Source: Planoprotostelium fungivorum (taxonomy: Eukaryota; Evosea; Variosea; Cavosteliida; Cavosteliaceae). Taken from it: DNA of 41,481 bases. The notes beneath the pieces were generated by a model. It searched no databases, was not told where the DNA came from, and saw only the letters and a list, made by a program, of their open reading frames with translations. A program made the position numbers and the translations under genes. Positions 22,025 to 33,229 of this stretch are shown here, piece by piece; the first letter of the stretch is position 1, and every line of letters starts with the position of its first letter. The stretch is taken from positions 1 through 41,481 of the forward strand of contig MDYQ01000232.1 of assembly GCA_003024175.1 (NCBI GenBank), written 5' to 3'.

Positions 22025-22633
22025 AACGAAGCGTGATGGTAACCCCACAATCGCATAGTTTGAACACTCTACACTTGATTATAGGTACGATATATGGATA
22101 GAGAACGCTACAAGAGAGACAACCACAAGCCCCCGGCAAGGAGAAGAATACTCGATAGGCCAACGGCGAAGGAGGCGAGCTTCATTTTTCTGTAGATAAA
22201 TCTTCACGTTTTGTAACCCTTTCTTCTTTTTCATTCGCGTTTGTGCTCGTCATTCGTCGTGATCAAGGAGGGACCACCCTTTCTTCAGTCTTCGCATTGT
22301 GGGTTGACTCTCTATCTGCCAGAAGATGTTCGTGATGGGATGACGAGCGAGATCGTACGCAGTAGTCGAGTGATCTACCACGCAATCATGTATTCCATCG
22401 GCTCAGATGGGAACTCTCCTCTGAAGACGTCACAAACAGCTCCGATGATACCAGAGTAAACTCCCAACTCGTATGTAGTAATGCTACTACTGTGTTGGGT
22501 AACCACAGGGGAATCCATCGTGCTGTAGTTATTCTCTCCCTCGCTACGAGAAGACTGTCCATCCTGGCGCTTTTCACATTTGATGATTGATAAGTGCCAT
22601 GTGTGAAGAAATTGATAGGAGCGCAAACAACAA
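22025..22633. other. Intergenic, nothing recognised
   Basis: Between the small gene and the tRNA.  Open frames on both strands lack ATG starts or family features. Confidence 0.45.
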
Positions 22634-22704
22634 GCATTCGTGGTCTAATGGTATGATGTCTGCCTTCCAAGCAGGCGAACCGGGTTCGATTCCCGGCGGA
22701 TGCA
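22634..22704 (+). tRNA. tRNA-Gly (anticodon UCC), second copy
   Basis: Identical over all 71 bases to the copy at 1415-1485, in the opposite orientation. The 3' flank ACTTCCTTTTG and the 5' CAA are shared too, after which the sequences diverge. The TTTT in the 3' flank is the likely pol III terminator. Confidence 0.95.
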
Positions 22705-23175
22705 CTTCCTTTTGTCATCTAACCCATCGACGTCCGTGATCACCCACATAGACATGCATGTGATTTTTCACTTTCTAGATTAGAGCCGTTCGCTCTCCAT
22801 CATTAGTCGTCCACATTCACATCAAGCTCGATGTGAACGAAGGCGAGAACCCTCCGGCCACCCCCACGTCTCATTTGTCCTCTGTGTCACGACAAGAAAC
22901 ACAGGGATTCGATGTCACACGGACATTTGCCACAAGAGAAAACGCTTCGGACGCTTCCCCCTTCAACTTTGTCCAAGTCACACGTCTTTCAACGTGGAAA
23001 CCTTCTTCTGTGGCAGACATCCTTCGTTTTCATCTCTTTTTCTCCTCCTCAGGCGAACAGAACCACTCGAAGTCGGGTTACTTCTGCAACACAAGTCAGA
23101 AAAAAGTGAAACGTTGCGAATTCGTGTGGAGACAAGACTGAGCCTCACACCAGCATATCAATCTCACGGCGCAAG
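22705..23175. other. Upstream region of homeodomain gene
   Basis: No gene supported; an open frame on the plus strand at 22833-23141 has no ATG start and no recognisable domain. Confidence 0.45.
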
Positions 23176-23645
23176 ATGCAAGCAGCAGACTTCTATATCG
23201 ACAGCATGAGTGAGCCTGTACGAGAGGCCTTCGTGTCACAAGTGGCCTTCGCCCTGCAGAAGGGGCGCTATCTCTACATGCGGCCACGACATCACGTGAT
23301 CCGACCAAAGTCTGAAGAAGATGGAAGGAGGAAGGGCAACCTCACGACAGCCGAGCAGCAGCTCATGCTGGAACAAGCTTTCTTAAAGAAAGAGAAGCCG
23401 ACGCCGACAGAGTACACCATGCTGGCTGAGAGAATCAAATTACCGGAGACGCGAGTGAAGACATGGTTTCAGAATCGCCGAACGAGGTTTGCATTTTGAT
23501 CTCAACTCCAATTTTCATCGAGTAACAATGCAACAGAGAGAATCGACTTCGAAAACAGAGCACATCAACAGCGTGCAAAGAATCAGAACAACATGTAAAT
23601 AACATCATGAAGATGGACGTAAACTTTCTGGTCAACATTGTATAA
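23176..23645 (+). CDS. Homeodomain transcription factor
   Basis: Two exons, 23176-23486 and 23537-23645, give 139 residues. If the first exon is read without splicing the homeodomain stops right after WFQNRRTR; the 50-nt intron (GT..AG, with GTAAC before the acceptor) restores a complete helix 3, WFQNRRTRENRLRKQ. The homeodomain spans about residues 51-110: RRKGNLTTAEQQLMLEQAFL, KKEKPTPTEYTMLAERIKL, then PETRVKTWFQNRR. Asn51 and the WFxNxR core are present, so DNA binding is expected. Loop length is the typical 60-residue kind, not TALE. A short N-terminal helix region (EPVREAFVSQVAFAL) and a short C-tail have no known role. Confidence 0.85.
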
Positions 23646-24048
23646 ACTGAGCCAGGGACTCGTTTTCTTCGTTCATGACCTGAGATTCACACCTGTCTCA
23701 CAATCGCATCTTTGCCAAGATGCAGTGCAGGAGACCTTGTGGGACCGTGGGTTCGATGTGAGCACGTCTCTGTCACAAAACGTAGTTGGCTTAGATGCGG
23801 ATCCTCACACAGCATCACATCAACAATATTTGATTCTATTTGAGTTCACTCGCCACAGCAAACACACGCAACTTGACCTAAGACCACGAATGCCTTGCAA
23901 CGCAACACGATCATCACGCGGTGGACGGATAAAAGTGGGCGCATGATGGAACATCCATCGAGCGAACGACACAACACAAACACATCTATCAATTCGACGA
24001 GACCATCACAGACTTGATCAACTCCCTTCCGCTTTCTTCTTTATATCT
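23646..24048. other. Intergenic, nothing recognised
   Basis: Convergent interval between the homeodomain and kinase genes; only unsupported short frames. Confidence 0.45.
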
Positions 24049-25091
24049 TCACACCACCACCGCTTGCGTTCTCGATGGTGATGGTTCTTGGTTCATCACA
24101 GCTGCATCTGTCTTCTTGGTTGACCAGAAGTTCATCCATGTACTCTGTTTCTTCTCTTTCAGCAGCCACTTGTGGTTGGCTACTTCCTCTAAACTGGCCC
24201 TCTTGTCGGCGTCACCTTGCAGACACATGCTAATCAGCTGTTTGGCTTCGACCGATACGGTGTGATATGGGTTACGATGGTCTGCAAATTCGACGGTGGG
24301 GTGAGGTTGTCCGTTGGAGATAGCCTCCGCTCTCGATTGGAAACCGAATGGTAACTCAGCGTATAGCATGATGTACTTGTGATGGTCAGATGGATAATGG
24401 CGGGAAAATGAGAGACTCACCAATACGGTTCCGAGAGACCAGACGTCGGCTTTGAATGGGCAGTAAGGTGTCCTGCGAGAGAATGAGTCGATGAAATGTG
24501 AATGTTTTAATGTATCTTACCTTCTCAAGACCTCTGGTGAGACGTAGTCGTGTGAGCCACAGTATGATCTAGACAGCATGCCGGGGTTGATCTTCTCACA
24601 TAACCCGTAATCAATCAGCCGAACAGAAGAATCCTTCTCTGTTATCATAATCTGTCCATTTTTAGAAGAGAAGATGAATCAATGAGACCCACATTCTCTA
24701 ACTTGATATCGTGGTGTGCGAACCCCTGTTTGTGTGTGTATGTGACTGCGTTGACGAGTTGTCTAAAAATTCTCTTGGCCTCTTTCTCTTGCATGGAGAT
24801 CTCAAAGTTGTTGACGGAGAGGATGGCAAAGAGATCGAGCCCCCGAATGTAATCGATGACAATGTATGCATAATTGCCGTCTTCGAACTCTGTGATGTAC
24901 TTGACGATTCTCTTGTGTGAAAGCTTGTGTCCGGCTTCTATCTCCCCCTCTATGAGGATCTCTGATACTCCCAATTTGTTGATTTTCTTGATGACGACCT
25001 TGTTTCCCTTCTTGTTGGTAGCGAGAAAGACTTCTCGGTTGGATGTCTTTGACAAAGTCTTCTCGATGTTGTAACTGGCGAGTGATTTCAT
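24049..25091 (-). CDS. CAMK-like protein kinase with atypical motifs
   Basis: Four exons (24693-25091, 24521-24651, 24421-24472, 24049-24375) give 302 residues. The order of subdomains is clear: VVIKKI lysine, GEIEAGHKLSHKRIVKYI, DYIRGLDLFAIL, then HHDIKLEN in place of HRDxxxxN, LIDYGLCEK in place of DFG, YVSPEVL for APE, and DVWSLGTVLYIMLYAELPF. The glycine loop is strongly degenerate (IEKTLSKTSNREVFLAT has no glycine). Catalytic Lys, Asp, Asn and the DxG Asp are retained, so weak activity is possible, but nucleotide binding may be altered. The general fold is nearest CAMK/SNF1-like kinases. A Ser/Thr-rich tail follows. Substrate unknown. Confidence 0.85.
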
Positions 25092-25607
25092 TGTGTGGAT
25101 TGAACTACTGATGGTACTGAATATAGCTGTGTCGTTGTTGCGTTCGTGCGTACGTGAGTGATGTGATAGCTGTAAATGGCATCAGTACCAGCTACCACCC
25201 ATCATCGAGCAACCCCGCATCATACAAGCGTCTCTCACCTTCAAAGGCGTTTCCTCTAAACCTTCTCAACCTGGTGTTGCTCTCTGTTCGTATTTGCGTG
25301 AGCAGCTCAGCCACTCCGCCTCTCTTCAAAACACAACGAAATCCCCCCTCGTTTTCTTCTTCGGTGTCGACAGCAGCCGCCGAATTAGACGGTCGACGCG
25401 TTTTTCATCCCCTTACGCTTCTCAAAGGAGAGGCACACCAACAGCACTCCAAATGCTTCGATCAATTGGGTCAAAGGTGACGCTCAGAGTCTATTATATG
25501 CTTCGTATAAAGAAGAAGGTGCCGAAATTCAGCCGAAAAACGTTTATCTCTTGTCTCGTTCTCACAGCTCCCACCACTTCTTGCTCTCTTCTCTCTTTCT
25601 TATCTCC
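25092..25607. other. Intergenic, nothing recognised
   Basis: Upstream flank of the kinase gene and 3' flank of the tomosyn-like gene. Open frames here have no ATG start or family features. Confidence 0.45.
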
Positions 25608-28600
25608 TTAGCCTTCACAATGTTGAGAGAACGCCTGAGATGGGATGATGCTCACCATGTTGTAAAAGTCACCGGCTCCTTGGTTCAGTTCTTCGGACTT
25701 GTCGGACAGTTGTTGTAACTTCTCTCCTCGTTCTTGAAGGGCTTGGATGTTACGGTTCATGATGTTTGATGTCGATTGGACCTGATTGGGGTGAGTTATC
25801 ACATGATATCACATCACATCACCTCTTGTCGTGTCGCATCAGCTCGACTCTGAGAGCTCTGAGTGGCCGTTCTGTCTGATGCTGTGCCTCTATCATTCGA
25901 TGTGCTCCTGCTCTTTCCAACTAATGTCCATCAGTGACATCGTGAGGTAGTCCGCGTCACTCACACAACTGTTCGTAATCCACTGCAGTTGGCGTGGCCT
26001 TCTTTGAATTGAAGATACTCAACTGTCGAAGCCTCAGATGATTCATCGATGTTATTCACGCCAACGATGGTCTTGCGTTGACGATGTCCGATGATGCATG
26101 ATGTCTGATGATGTACGATGTTTGATGCACGATGTTTGATGATATTTGATGATGTACCGTTTTTTTCATGACCGAACCGTATTCTGGTTTGATGGGCTGC
26201 TTCACATCCGAACTGTACAGCTTCATGTACTGCCTCCTCGTATCTACAACCGGCCCCGAATGCCTCCTCTCCACTCTCTCCTCCTGCGCGGGAAATCAGA
26301 ATTGGGACTCTTTCTTTTCCTCACCACGGCCGACACGATGTAAGAGATGTAGACGCAAGTTGGACTGATCTGTGCGATCAAATGTCCACCGATAGACAGA
26401 GACACGTCGCTGTAGATGTCCGGCAGCATCTGGATGTTGGTGATGAGTTCCAGTTGAACTGAATAGCAGGTGAGCTGTTGAGGACCTTCTAATGCCAGTA
26501 TGTAGTTCTCTCCTGTCGATTGGGTCAGTCAGGGAAGAGAGAAGAGGTGAACCTGTGTTAGGGTGTCTCGCGTAAACCACCTGCATCTCGTCAACATCTA
26601 ATCATCTCATCATCGCAATCACGATCATCGAGATCGTCATCATCAGCATCATCACCTTCTTGCACGGACTCTTGAATTGCACCTTTGACAATTTCTTCAC
26701 GACGACTTCTCCCTTCTGTCCGTAACTCACGTACAATAGATTCAGAGCCAATGGACTACCACAGAGGACAAACGATCCGTTGTTGTTCTCGTCGGCTGAT
26801 CTCATCGAGTACTCTTCCATGCCTTCTCCTTGGCGGGAAATCCATTCGAGGAAAATGATATTCTCCGAAGCACCAGCCTTCTTCGGTTCCACCAACGTGT
26901 TGATCTACAGCGTTGTAGATGATGAATAAGAGGAAATAAATACCTGCCAATTCTGGAGGTGGACTCCCAGGAGGGCTCCGTGTTGGGTTCCCACGAGCAT
27001 ACCCTGTTACGTGTCATTACGTGCGATGACGTCACGTGACGTCATCACTTGGTACAGCCCGGAGGTTGATGGTACCATTCCAAAGCAGACGGATGTCGGA
27101 ATATCACCGGTCCATTGCTTGTCCATCAGTAACGCTTTATCACCATGCGGCTCGATCTACAACGTTGTAGATGGATCGAGAATAGAAATTGTCACCTTCG
27201 TGACGACCGGTGGATCTTCCCTGGGGGGACGAGCGGGGACGGGTGGGGGCACGATATTTTGTGCCTCCCCCCTCAGCGCCTCCCTCGAATCTGATCTCTT
27301 TCTCTCCTCCCCCGTTCCAAACTCAGAGAAGCTACTGAACATCTCATCTTCTCCCTCCTTCTCCTCTTTCTGAGCCGTCTGCATCTGTCCTTGTCCCTGC
27401 ATCTGCTGTTGCTGCTGCTGTAAGGCGGCCAGTCTCTGTCTCTCCCTCTCCCTCTGCTTCTCTTCTTCCAATGCCTCTCGGATGACTTGTTCGTTCAGCG
27501 GTGGATTCCTACCCTTTGGAGAGTTGGTGAAAGTCTTATTCGAATAGAACTTGGGGGATAAGGTGTTGCTGCGTGGGACAGAAGGAGAAGGAGAAGGATT
27601 GTTCTCCAAGGGAGGAAAGAGGAGGGAGAAATCAAAGACGGACATGAAGCCGTCTCGGTCGCAGATGGACATTCTGATGGATTTAGGGTTTAAGGTTGTA
27701 CGGTCACGTGACTCACTTTTTCCATTGGGGGAGGATGCTGATCGACGCGATGGAGGAACCAAAGTGCATGACACTGATCAACTGGTACGGTGAGTGGTGT
27801 GTGTTCCCTGGGAATAAAGAAATTTCGATGGGATTTCACCTTCATGTTCGTTGTAGTTCGCATGGGTTTACGACTGAGAACGAAGCTCTTGCGACCCGAA
27901 GCTTCATCTACAACTTGATTGTACTGATGACGTCATCAACGATGAAATGTCACGGAAAACTCACGATCAGGGTATCCGTCTTGTGAAGCTGTACGTTACC
28001 CTCCACGCTCAACAGGTACACCTGCCCACGTTAGATGAAATTCCGACGAATTTTCACCGACCACTCCTCTCTCGGTAACCATCATGAGGAAGGGTATGGG
28101 GTAGTCTCTCAGTATCAAATGGGTCAGCTTGCGGCCGTCTGGTTCCTCATCGCTCATGATGGTCTCAAACTCGATCTGATTGACCAAGACGGGAGTGGAT
28201 GAGGGATACTGATCGAGCCACATGGACAGAACGGCGGTGGTGTGTCGCCTGAATGGGTCAGTGATGACGTGTGATGACGTCATACCAGGTTACGTAGATC
28301 TCGCGAGGGTATGGATCCTCTACATTACCAAAGGAGGACAAGTCGGTCACGTTGTGAGGCCAACACTGAGACGGTTTGGGCGGGAAGATGGAATTTGGGA
28401 CGGCGGGAAAATTGGGACTCACCTTGTACTGGGTGAGAGCCTCTCGTGGCCTGGCGGCTCCGCAGAGATCGCGTAAGACGCTCCTGTCACTGCACTGCAA
28501 TATGGTGGAGAATTGAGTGAAATTTCGATACGTAAAGAAGGTGGGGATGGGTACCGAGGTGAATCTACAACGTTGTAGATGAGTCGAAATGAACGCGAAT

Positions 28601-30254
28601 CATCACTTGTCCAATAGCGTCTGTACGTGCAGGGCGCCAGAATTATCTACCAGAGCGAAGCTGATGCTGTTGTCTCTCTCGTACACTATTTCATCTGAAT
28701 AAAGCGTTGTAGATCACTCCTCTCACCCCACAATTGACTGTTCATGATCTGAAATCTCAAAATGGCGGGAACGGGGTCCTCCTGCGTCCCCTTGTACCCT
28801 ATCTTTGTCGTCCTCCTCTTTCCTTGCATGAAATTTCCGTGAATGAGTGAGAGTTGTAGTTCGTTGCCCTCCAGCCCAGACGAGATATTTCCACCGTGAA
28901 CGAAAATAAAATCGTCACTTTTTTACATTCAGTGGAGAATGAAAGACATCACCATCATGTGATGAGATGATGCGATCAGATCGTGCAGATGGAAGAAATT
29001 CAATGTCTCACTTTTTCGACTGGGACCATTGGATATCTACAACGGGTGTCCTCACGCCTTCACCAGCAGCGACTGTCTGGCGTCACGAAAGATTGAGCCG
29101 GACACAATGATCGAGACACTCACCTCCCAATACTTCCTTGGGTGGAATCAACTCTTCGGTGTTTCTGAATTTTTCTGAAAAATGCCACAGGATTATCCTT
29201 CCATCGTGGAATCCACACAAGATGTCTTTACCGTCAGGTGACCAGCAGGCCGAGCGAGGTGACTGTGATGAACATCAGCGAGTGGAAGAATAAAATGAAA
29301 TAAAATGGATTCCGAGGAAATTTTTCTCACGGCGGGAGATGGAGTACCCTCTGATGAAGATGAGAAGACGACAACTCTCTCCTTCTTTACGACGTTCAAT
29401 AGAACTAGAATTCCAGTGCTATAGACGATGAGCATCTCCTCGTCGTTGGCGGGACATGACATCATGGACACGATGGAGGGTGGCTCTCCACTCGATTTGA
29501 CCTGTTCTAGTCAGAAGATCTCCTATCTCTGTCGTTGCATCATCACCTTGGGAAAATCACTCAATGCATCGCGGTAGCCAAAGGTGAAGCTCTCAGAGAA
29601 CATGCCATTGTCTATGCGAAACAGCAGGATGACTCCCGAAGAAGTACCGATGTAAAGGATGGGTGCACATGGAGGGTTATAAAGACATGTGTACTTGTCT
29701 TGTCCGCTTCGAGGTGATCGGGAGATCATACTACCGTCATCGACCTTCCAGACGGAGATGCAACCGTCCTCTTGAACGCAGATGACTCGTCCCTGTTTCG
29801 AAATGAGTTGGATGGGCGATAACACTAGATTCACCTGATTGATTTGAAAGAGGAGATATTGCAATGGAGATCCTGGACTGAGGTGGATGAGAGAAGATGG
29901 AACTTCTGGACCTGACCACGCGCCGTGCGACACATTTCCAAAGGTAATCAGAGTCAAGGACAGTGGAAATTCAGATCTCGATGTGGAGAATTGAAAGGAT
30001 ATATTTGTACGAAAGAACCACTGCCGATGGCGAATAACTTCTGTAATGGATCATATGCTGTCAGAATGGGTGAAGAAGACAATGGAGTACCCAATAGTCC
30101 CCTGACATCGATCTATGATACCAGCGTCTCAGTTCATTCTGCATCGCACTCTCATCACCTGTGGAACAAAGTTGGACGCCTTCAGATGTGAAGTTCTCAA
30201 TTGGTTGCCCTCTGTTTCCTTCAGCCCGAGGACCGTCTTAAAACGGGACAGCAT
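25608..30254 (-). CDS. Tomosyn/Lgl-family WD-repeat protein with C-terminal R-SNARE motif
   Basis: A long minus-strand gene with many introns, start ATG at 30254 (MLSRFKTVLGLKETEGNQL) and stop at 25608. The first exons follow the Lgl/tomosyn/Sro7 pattern: ILTAYDPLQKLFAIGSGSF, GRVICVQEDGCISVWKVDD, LYIGTSSGVILLFRID, MLIVYSTGILVLLN and SACWSPDGKDILCGFHDGR, blades of the double beta-propeller. The last exon (25608-25781) carries VQSTSNIMNRNIQALQERGE then KLQQLSDKSEELNQ, an R-SNARE with the zero-layer Arg in ERGEK. Tomosyns bind syntaxin/SNAP25-type partners and regulate exocytosis. A Gln/Glu-rich low-complexity insert lies near 27190-27650. The exon chain was not completed throughout. The very end is ambiguous because GTGAGC..CAG after the SNARE could be read through or removed in frame. 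Confidence 0.85.
26903..26920. repeat. Intronic palindrome variant ATCTACAGCGTTGTAGAT
   Basis: One mismatch from the 18-bp palindrome, inside an intron of the tomosyn-like gene. Confidence 0.85.
27155..27172. repeat. Intronic palindrome ATCTACAACGTTGTAGAT at a 3' splice site
   Basis: On the gene's strand the intron from GTGACAATTTC ends inside this palindrome (GTTGTAG|AT), and the next exon opens IEPHGDKALL. Confidence 0.85.
28563..28580. repeat. Intronic palindrome ATCTACAACGTTGTAGAT at a probable 3' splice site
   Basis: Perfect palindrome in the tomosyn-like gene; GTTGTAG|AT again fits an acceptor, followed by IHLGTHPHLLYVSK. Confidence 0.8.
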
Positions 30255-30602
30255 GTTGTTGTCCCTTCTTTTCGAGATGCGGATGGTGAGATGAAAGAAA
30301 TGTTTGTAGTCTGACAAGGTTATGACACGACGTGAGCATGAGACACACCCTTCGTCCCTGCTGCTGTTCTTACATCTGGCCTCGCATTAATCATCCATCT
30401 ATCACAGAGACATGTTCACGCTTCGTTCATTTCATTCAATGCGCTTCATCAGCCGCAACAAAGACACTTAGACTTTACAATCAGACATACAAGATTAGTA
30501 CTGTGTATCTTTCATCGTGTCGTACATTTGCTGCAGCAAGAGCTGGGTATATAGCGTTGTAGATCATGCTTCCGTTGATTTTCAGATTCACAAAAACCGA
30601 AG
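30255..30602. other. Divergent promoter interval of tomosyn-like and TRMT2-like genes
   Basis: Contains a GCGTTGTAGATC half-palindrome near 30554-30565 and nothing else recognised. Confidence 0.45.
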
Positions 30603-33056
30603 ATGGAGGACAGCACGGTCCCTCAGCCAACCAGCACAGAGGCGGTCGTTGCCACGACAGAGACCTCTTCTGATGCCACCAATAACGATAAGAAGAGGGA
30701 GAGAGAAGAGAAGAAGCAATACGCGCCATCACTGAAGCGAATGGTCTTTGGTTTGGGAAAATATCTAGATAACAAGAAGTTTGAGAAGATCTTACAGGGA
30801 CTTAACGTCGAGTATGACAAAGTCAGAAAGGTACCTGTGATCACCCTTTCATTCGACAACTGATGAGACAAACCAGGTTCCAGGAAATCCTTGGGGAATC
30901 ATCTTCTTCGCCGTGAGTTGTGATCACGTCCGATGAATCGATCTCAATCATACATCAGACCGAAGAGTTGGCTGCTACTGAACAACAGAAAATACAAGGC
31001 CAAGTCATCGACGGAAAGACACTGGACTGTAAATTACCTGAAGACAAGAAGGAGAAGCAAGCGAGAGACAAGAAGCCAAAGAAGGGAGATGACTCTGAAC
31101 CGAAGAAACCAATCAGTGTCGCTCTCGCCACGGCACCATGGTCCATGTATGTTCATCACGTCCCCACCATTCCATTTCTGATCTCGATCAGACACGATTA
31201 TGAAAAACAGATCGAGATGAAGAGGGAGGCAGTCAAGGCCAATCTGAAGAGTCTCATCAAACTGATGAGATCAGAGGCACCTACACTCCCCGAATGGTAC
31301 CTGAAGAGATCTCACGCAGGAAACAAAGAGTTCTGTCCAGTCGAAGACGTCCTGCGATCCCCCGTGAGAGAATACTACCGCAACAAGGTGACACACCGAC
31401 GTGATTTATTTCATTTTAAAGTTTCAGGTCTCTTTCACCATGGGCATCGACGACAACGAACAACCTTGCATCGGTTTCGCGAAAGGTGAAGGAGATTTCA
31501 CGTGAACAGCTGTTCCTGACTACCGCACAGGTCGCATTCTAAACAATGTAGACAGAGTGGGGGACCCGTCAGAGTGCTTGGTCTTGTCTGCAGAGGCCAT
31601 GAGAATCAGGAACGAGTACCAGAAGTTCGTTCAGAATTCGGAACAGAGGGAGGACTATTCGAAACAGAGAATGTACGACAAACACAGTCACCTCGGGTTT
31701 TGGCGGGAAATGGTCGTGAAGACTTTTTCTACCGGAGAAGGTGAGAGACCATCACACGATGATGATCATCACCACACGAGACACATTGTAACATCTACTA
31801 TCTATAGAATCATTGATGGGATACACACGATCGATTCATCTATTGTACCGTATTTCCACCCAAATTTCACCCAAATCTCACCTCACACTCCTCAGTCATG
31901 TGTGTCTTCCAAGTCTCCGACGTACAGATCGATCCCGCCGCCGTCCAAAAAGAGCGGGAAAATCTCAGAATTTTCACCGAAAAGTTGACCCACCCACCTC
32001 AGTCTGTTTGGTTCCAGATCTACAACGGCATCAGCAACGTTGCCCCGGACGACTGTCCAATGGACCTCATCCACGGAAGTCAAGCCGTGCACGAGAACTT
32101 GATGGGACTCAAATTCAGAATCTCACCAAGTGAGTCCATCGTCTACAACGTTGTAGACGGATGACCATTTTCAGACGCTTTTTTTCAAGTCAACACGCAG
32201 GGTGCCAATCAATTGTACACTCTGGTGAAAGATTGGTGCCTGGAGATTCTGCAAGGACAACAGAAGAACGAAAAGACAGAAGCTAAGACACCCGACGGCG
32301 GCGTAGAGACCTCCGAGAAGAAGGGTGTTGTCTTAGACGTGTGCTGTGGTACGGGCACCATCGGTATCTGCTTGGCTCCACACGTGAAGGAAGTCATTGG
32401 AATCGAGATGGTGTCAGAAGCCGTGGACGACGCGAGGGAGAACGCCAAATTGAACGGTGGGTCGTCTTTTATTGTCTTTTATTCTCATGAATTGGGACGG
32501 AAATTGGGATGCTGAAGGGAGTAGGTGTGGAGAACATTTCGTTTCTGAAGGGAAAGGCGGAGGATGTGTTCCACAAGACTACCACTCTGTTACCATCCGG
32601 TTGTATCGCCGTACTGTACGTATCATCTCATCATCACGATCACCATCATCTTCTAAAGATCATCTGCATCATCATCATCATCATCTAAAGAACATCATCA
32701 TCACGATGCTCTAAAGGACATCATCATCACAAACGTCATCATCTGAAGAACGTCATCATCATCACGATGGTCTAAAGAACATCATCATCATCATGATGAC
32801 AACCAACAGTGACCCCCCCCGAGCCGGCCTCCATCCCGCCGTGGTCAAGTCCATTCGATCGTGCAGCAAGATCGAGTACATTGTCTTTGTCAGCTGTGAC
32901 AAGGCGAGTCTCACATCCAATGTCATGAACCTCTGCAAGAGAGAGACAAAGACATACTCTGGAAAGCCATTCGTTCCCATCAAGTGCATGGGTGTGGATC
33001 TATTTCCTCACACTCCAAACGTAGAGGTCGTCATCATGATGAAGAGAGAGGAGTAG
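30603..33056 (+). CDS. TRMT2-type tRNA (uracil-5-)-methyltransferase
   Basis: Multi-exon gene; first exons 30603-30830, 30877-30912, 30959-31146, 31192-31387, then from 31428, with the last exon ending at the stop at 33056. The start MEDSTVPQPTSTEAVVATTE leads into a divergent RRM-like segment (RMVFGLGKYLDNKKFEKIL). The catalytic part has YYRNKVSFTMG, FFQVNTQGANQLYTLV, the SAM-binding loop VVLDVCCGTGTIGICLA, IGIEMVSEAVDDARENAKLN, DPPRAGLHPAVV and YIVFVSCDKASL with the nucleophilic Cys. These are the motifs of TrmA/RlmD/TRMT2 enzymes that make 5-methyluridine, usually at tRNA position 54. TRMT2A-like rather than mitochondrial TRMT2B is suggested by the N-terminal RRM-like segment. One intron holds CATCAT repeats and another a recurrent palindrome. 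Confidence 0.9.
32141..32158. repeat. Intronic palindrome variant GTCTACAACGTTGTAGAC
   Basis: Still a perfect 18-bp palindrome although both outer bases differ from the commoner form, as if paired changes were kept. Lies in a TRMT2-like intron. Confidence 0.9.
32614..32800. repeat. CATCAT-rich intronic repeat tract
   Basis: Imperfect (CAT)n blocks separated by TCTAAAG words, within the last intron of the TRMT2-like gene, so that this intron is about 190 nt. Confidence 0.85.
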
Positions 33057-33066
33057 AAGATAAAGA

Positions 33067-33165
33067 GGTTGTCTCTGTCTTTGTCTATGTCTGTCTATGT
33101 CTATGTCTGTCTATGTCTATGTCTATGTCTATCTGTGTCTATGTCTATGTCTATGTCTATGTCTC
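33067..33165. repeat. Hexanucleotide microsatellite, unit TCTATG with TCTG variants
   Basis: About fourteen copies of TCTATG interrupted by TCTG, just after the TRMT2-like stop, probably in the 3' UTR. Confidence 0.95.
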
Positions 33166-33229
33166 GTGTGTCGCTGTTGTCCGACAGAAGATATTCCATC
33201 TCAGTAGTTCCTCGATGATTTATTCGTGA

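Noticed and set aside
22241-22459. 72-codon plus-strand frame
   Set aside because: Starts at TTG, not ATG, and shows no domain or splice support.
22833-23141. 102-codon frame before the homeodomain gene
   Set aside because: Starts at GTG; composition is not protein-like; more likely promoter or leader.
23176-23499. Homeodomain gene as a single exon ending right after WFQNRR
   Set aside because: A standard intron at 23487-23536 restores the rest of helix 3, so truncation is not needed.
25154-25480. 108-codon plus-strand frame between kinase and tomosyn-like gene
   Set aside because: No ATG start, low-complexity Ser/Pro composition, no family match.
27155-27172. Premature stop TAG in the tomosyn-like gene
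   Set aside because: The TAG is the 3' splice site inside the palindrome; the intron from GTGACAATTTC removes it.
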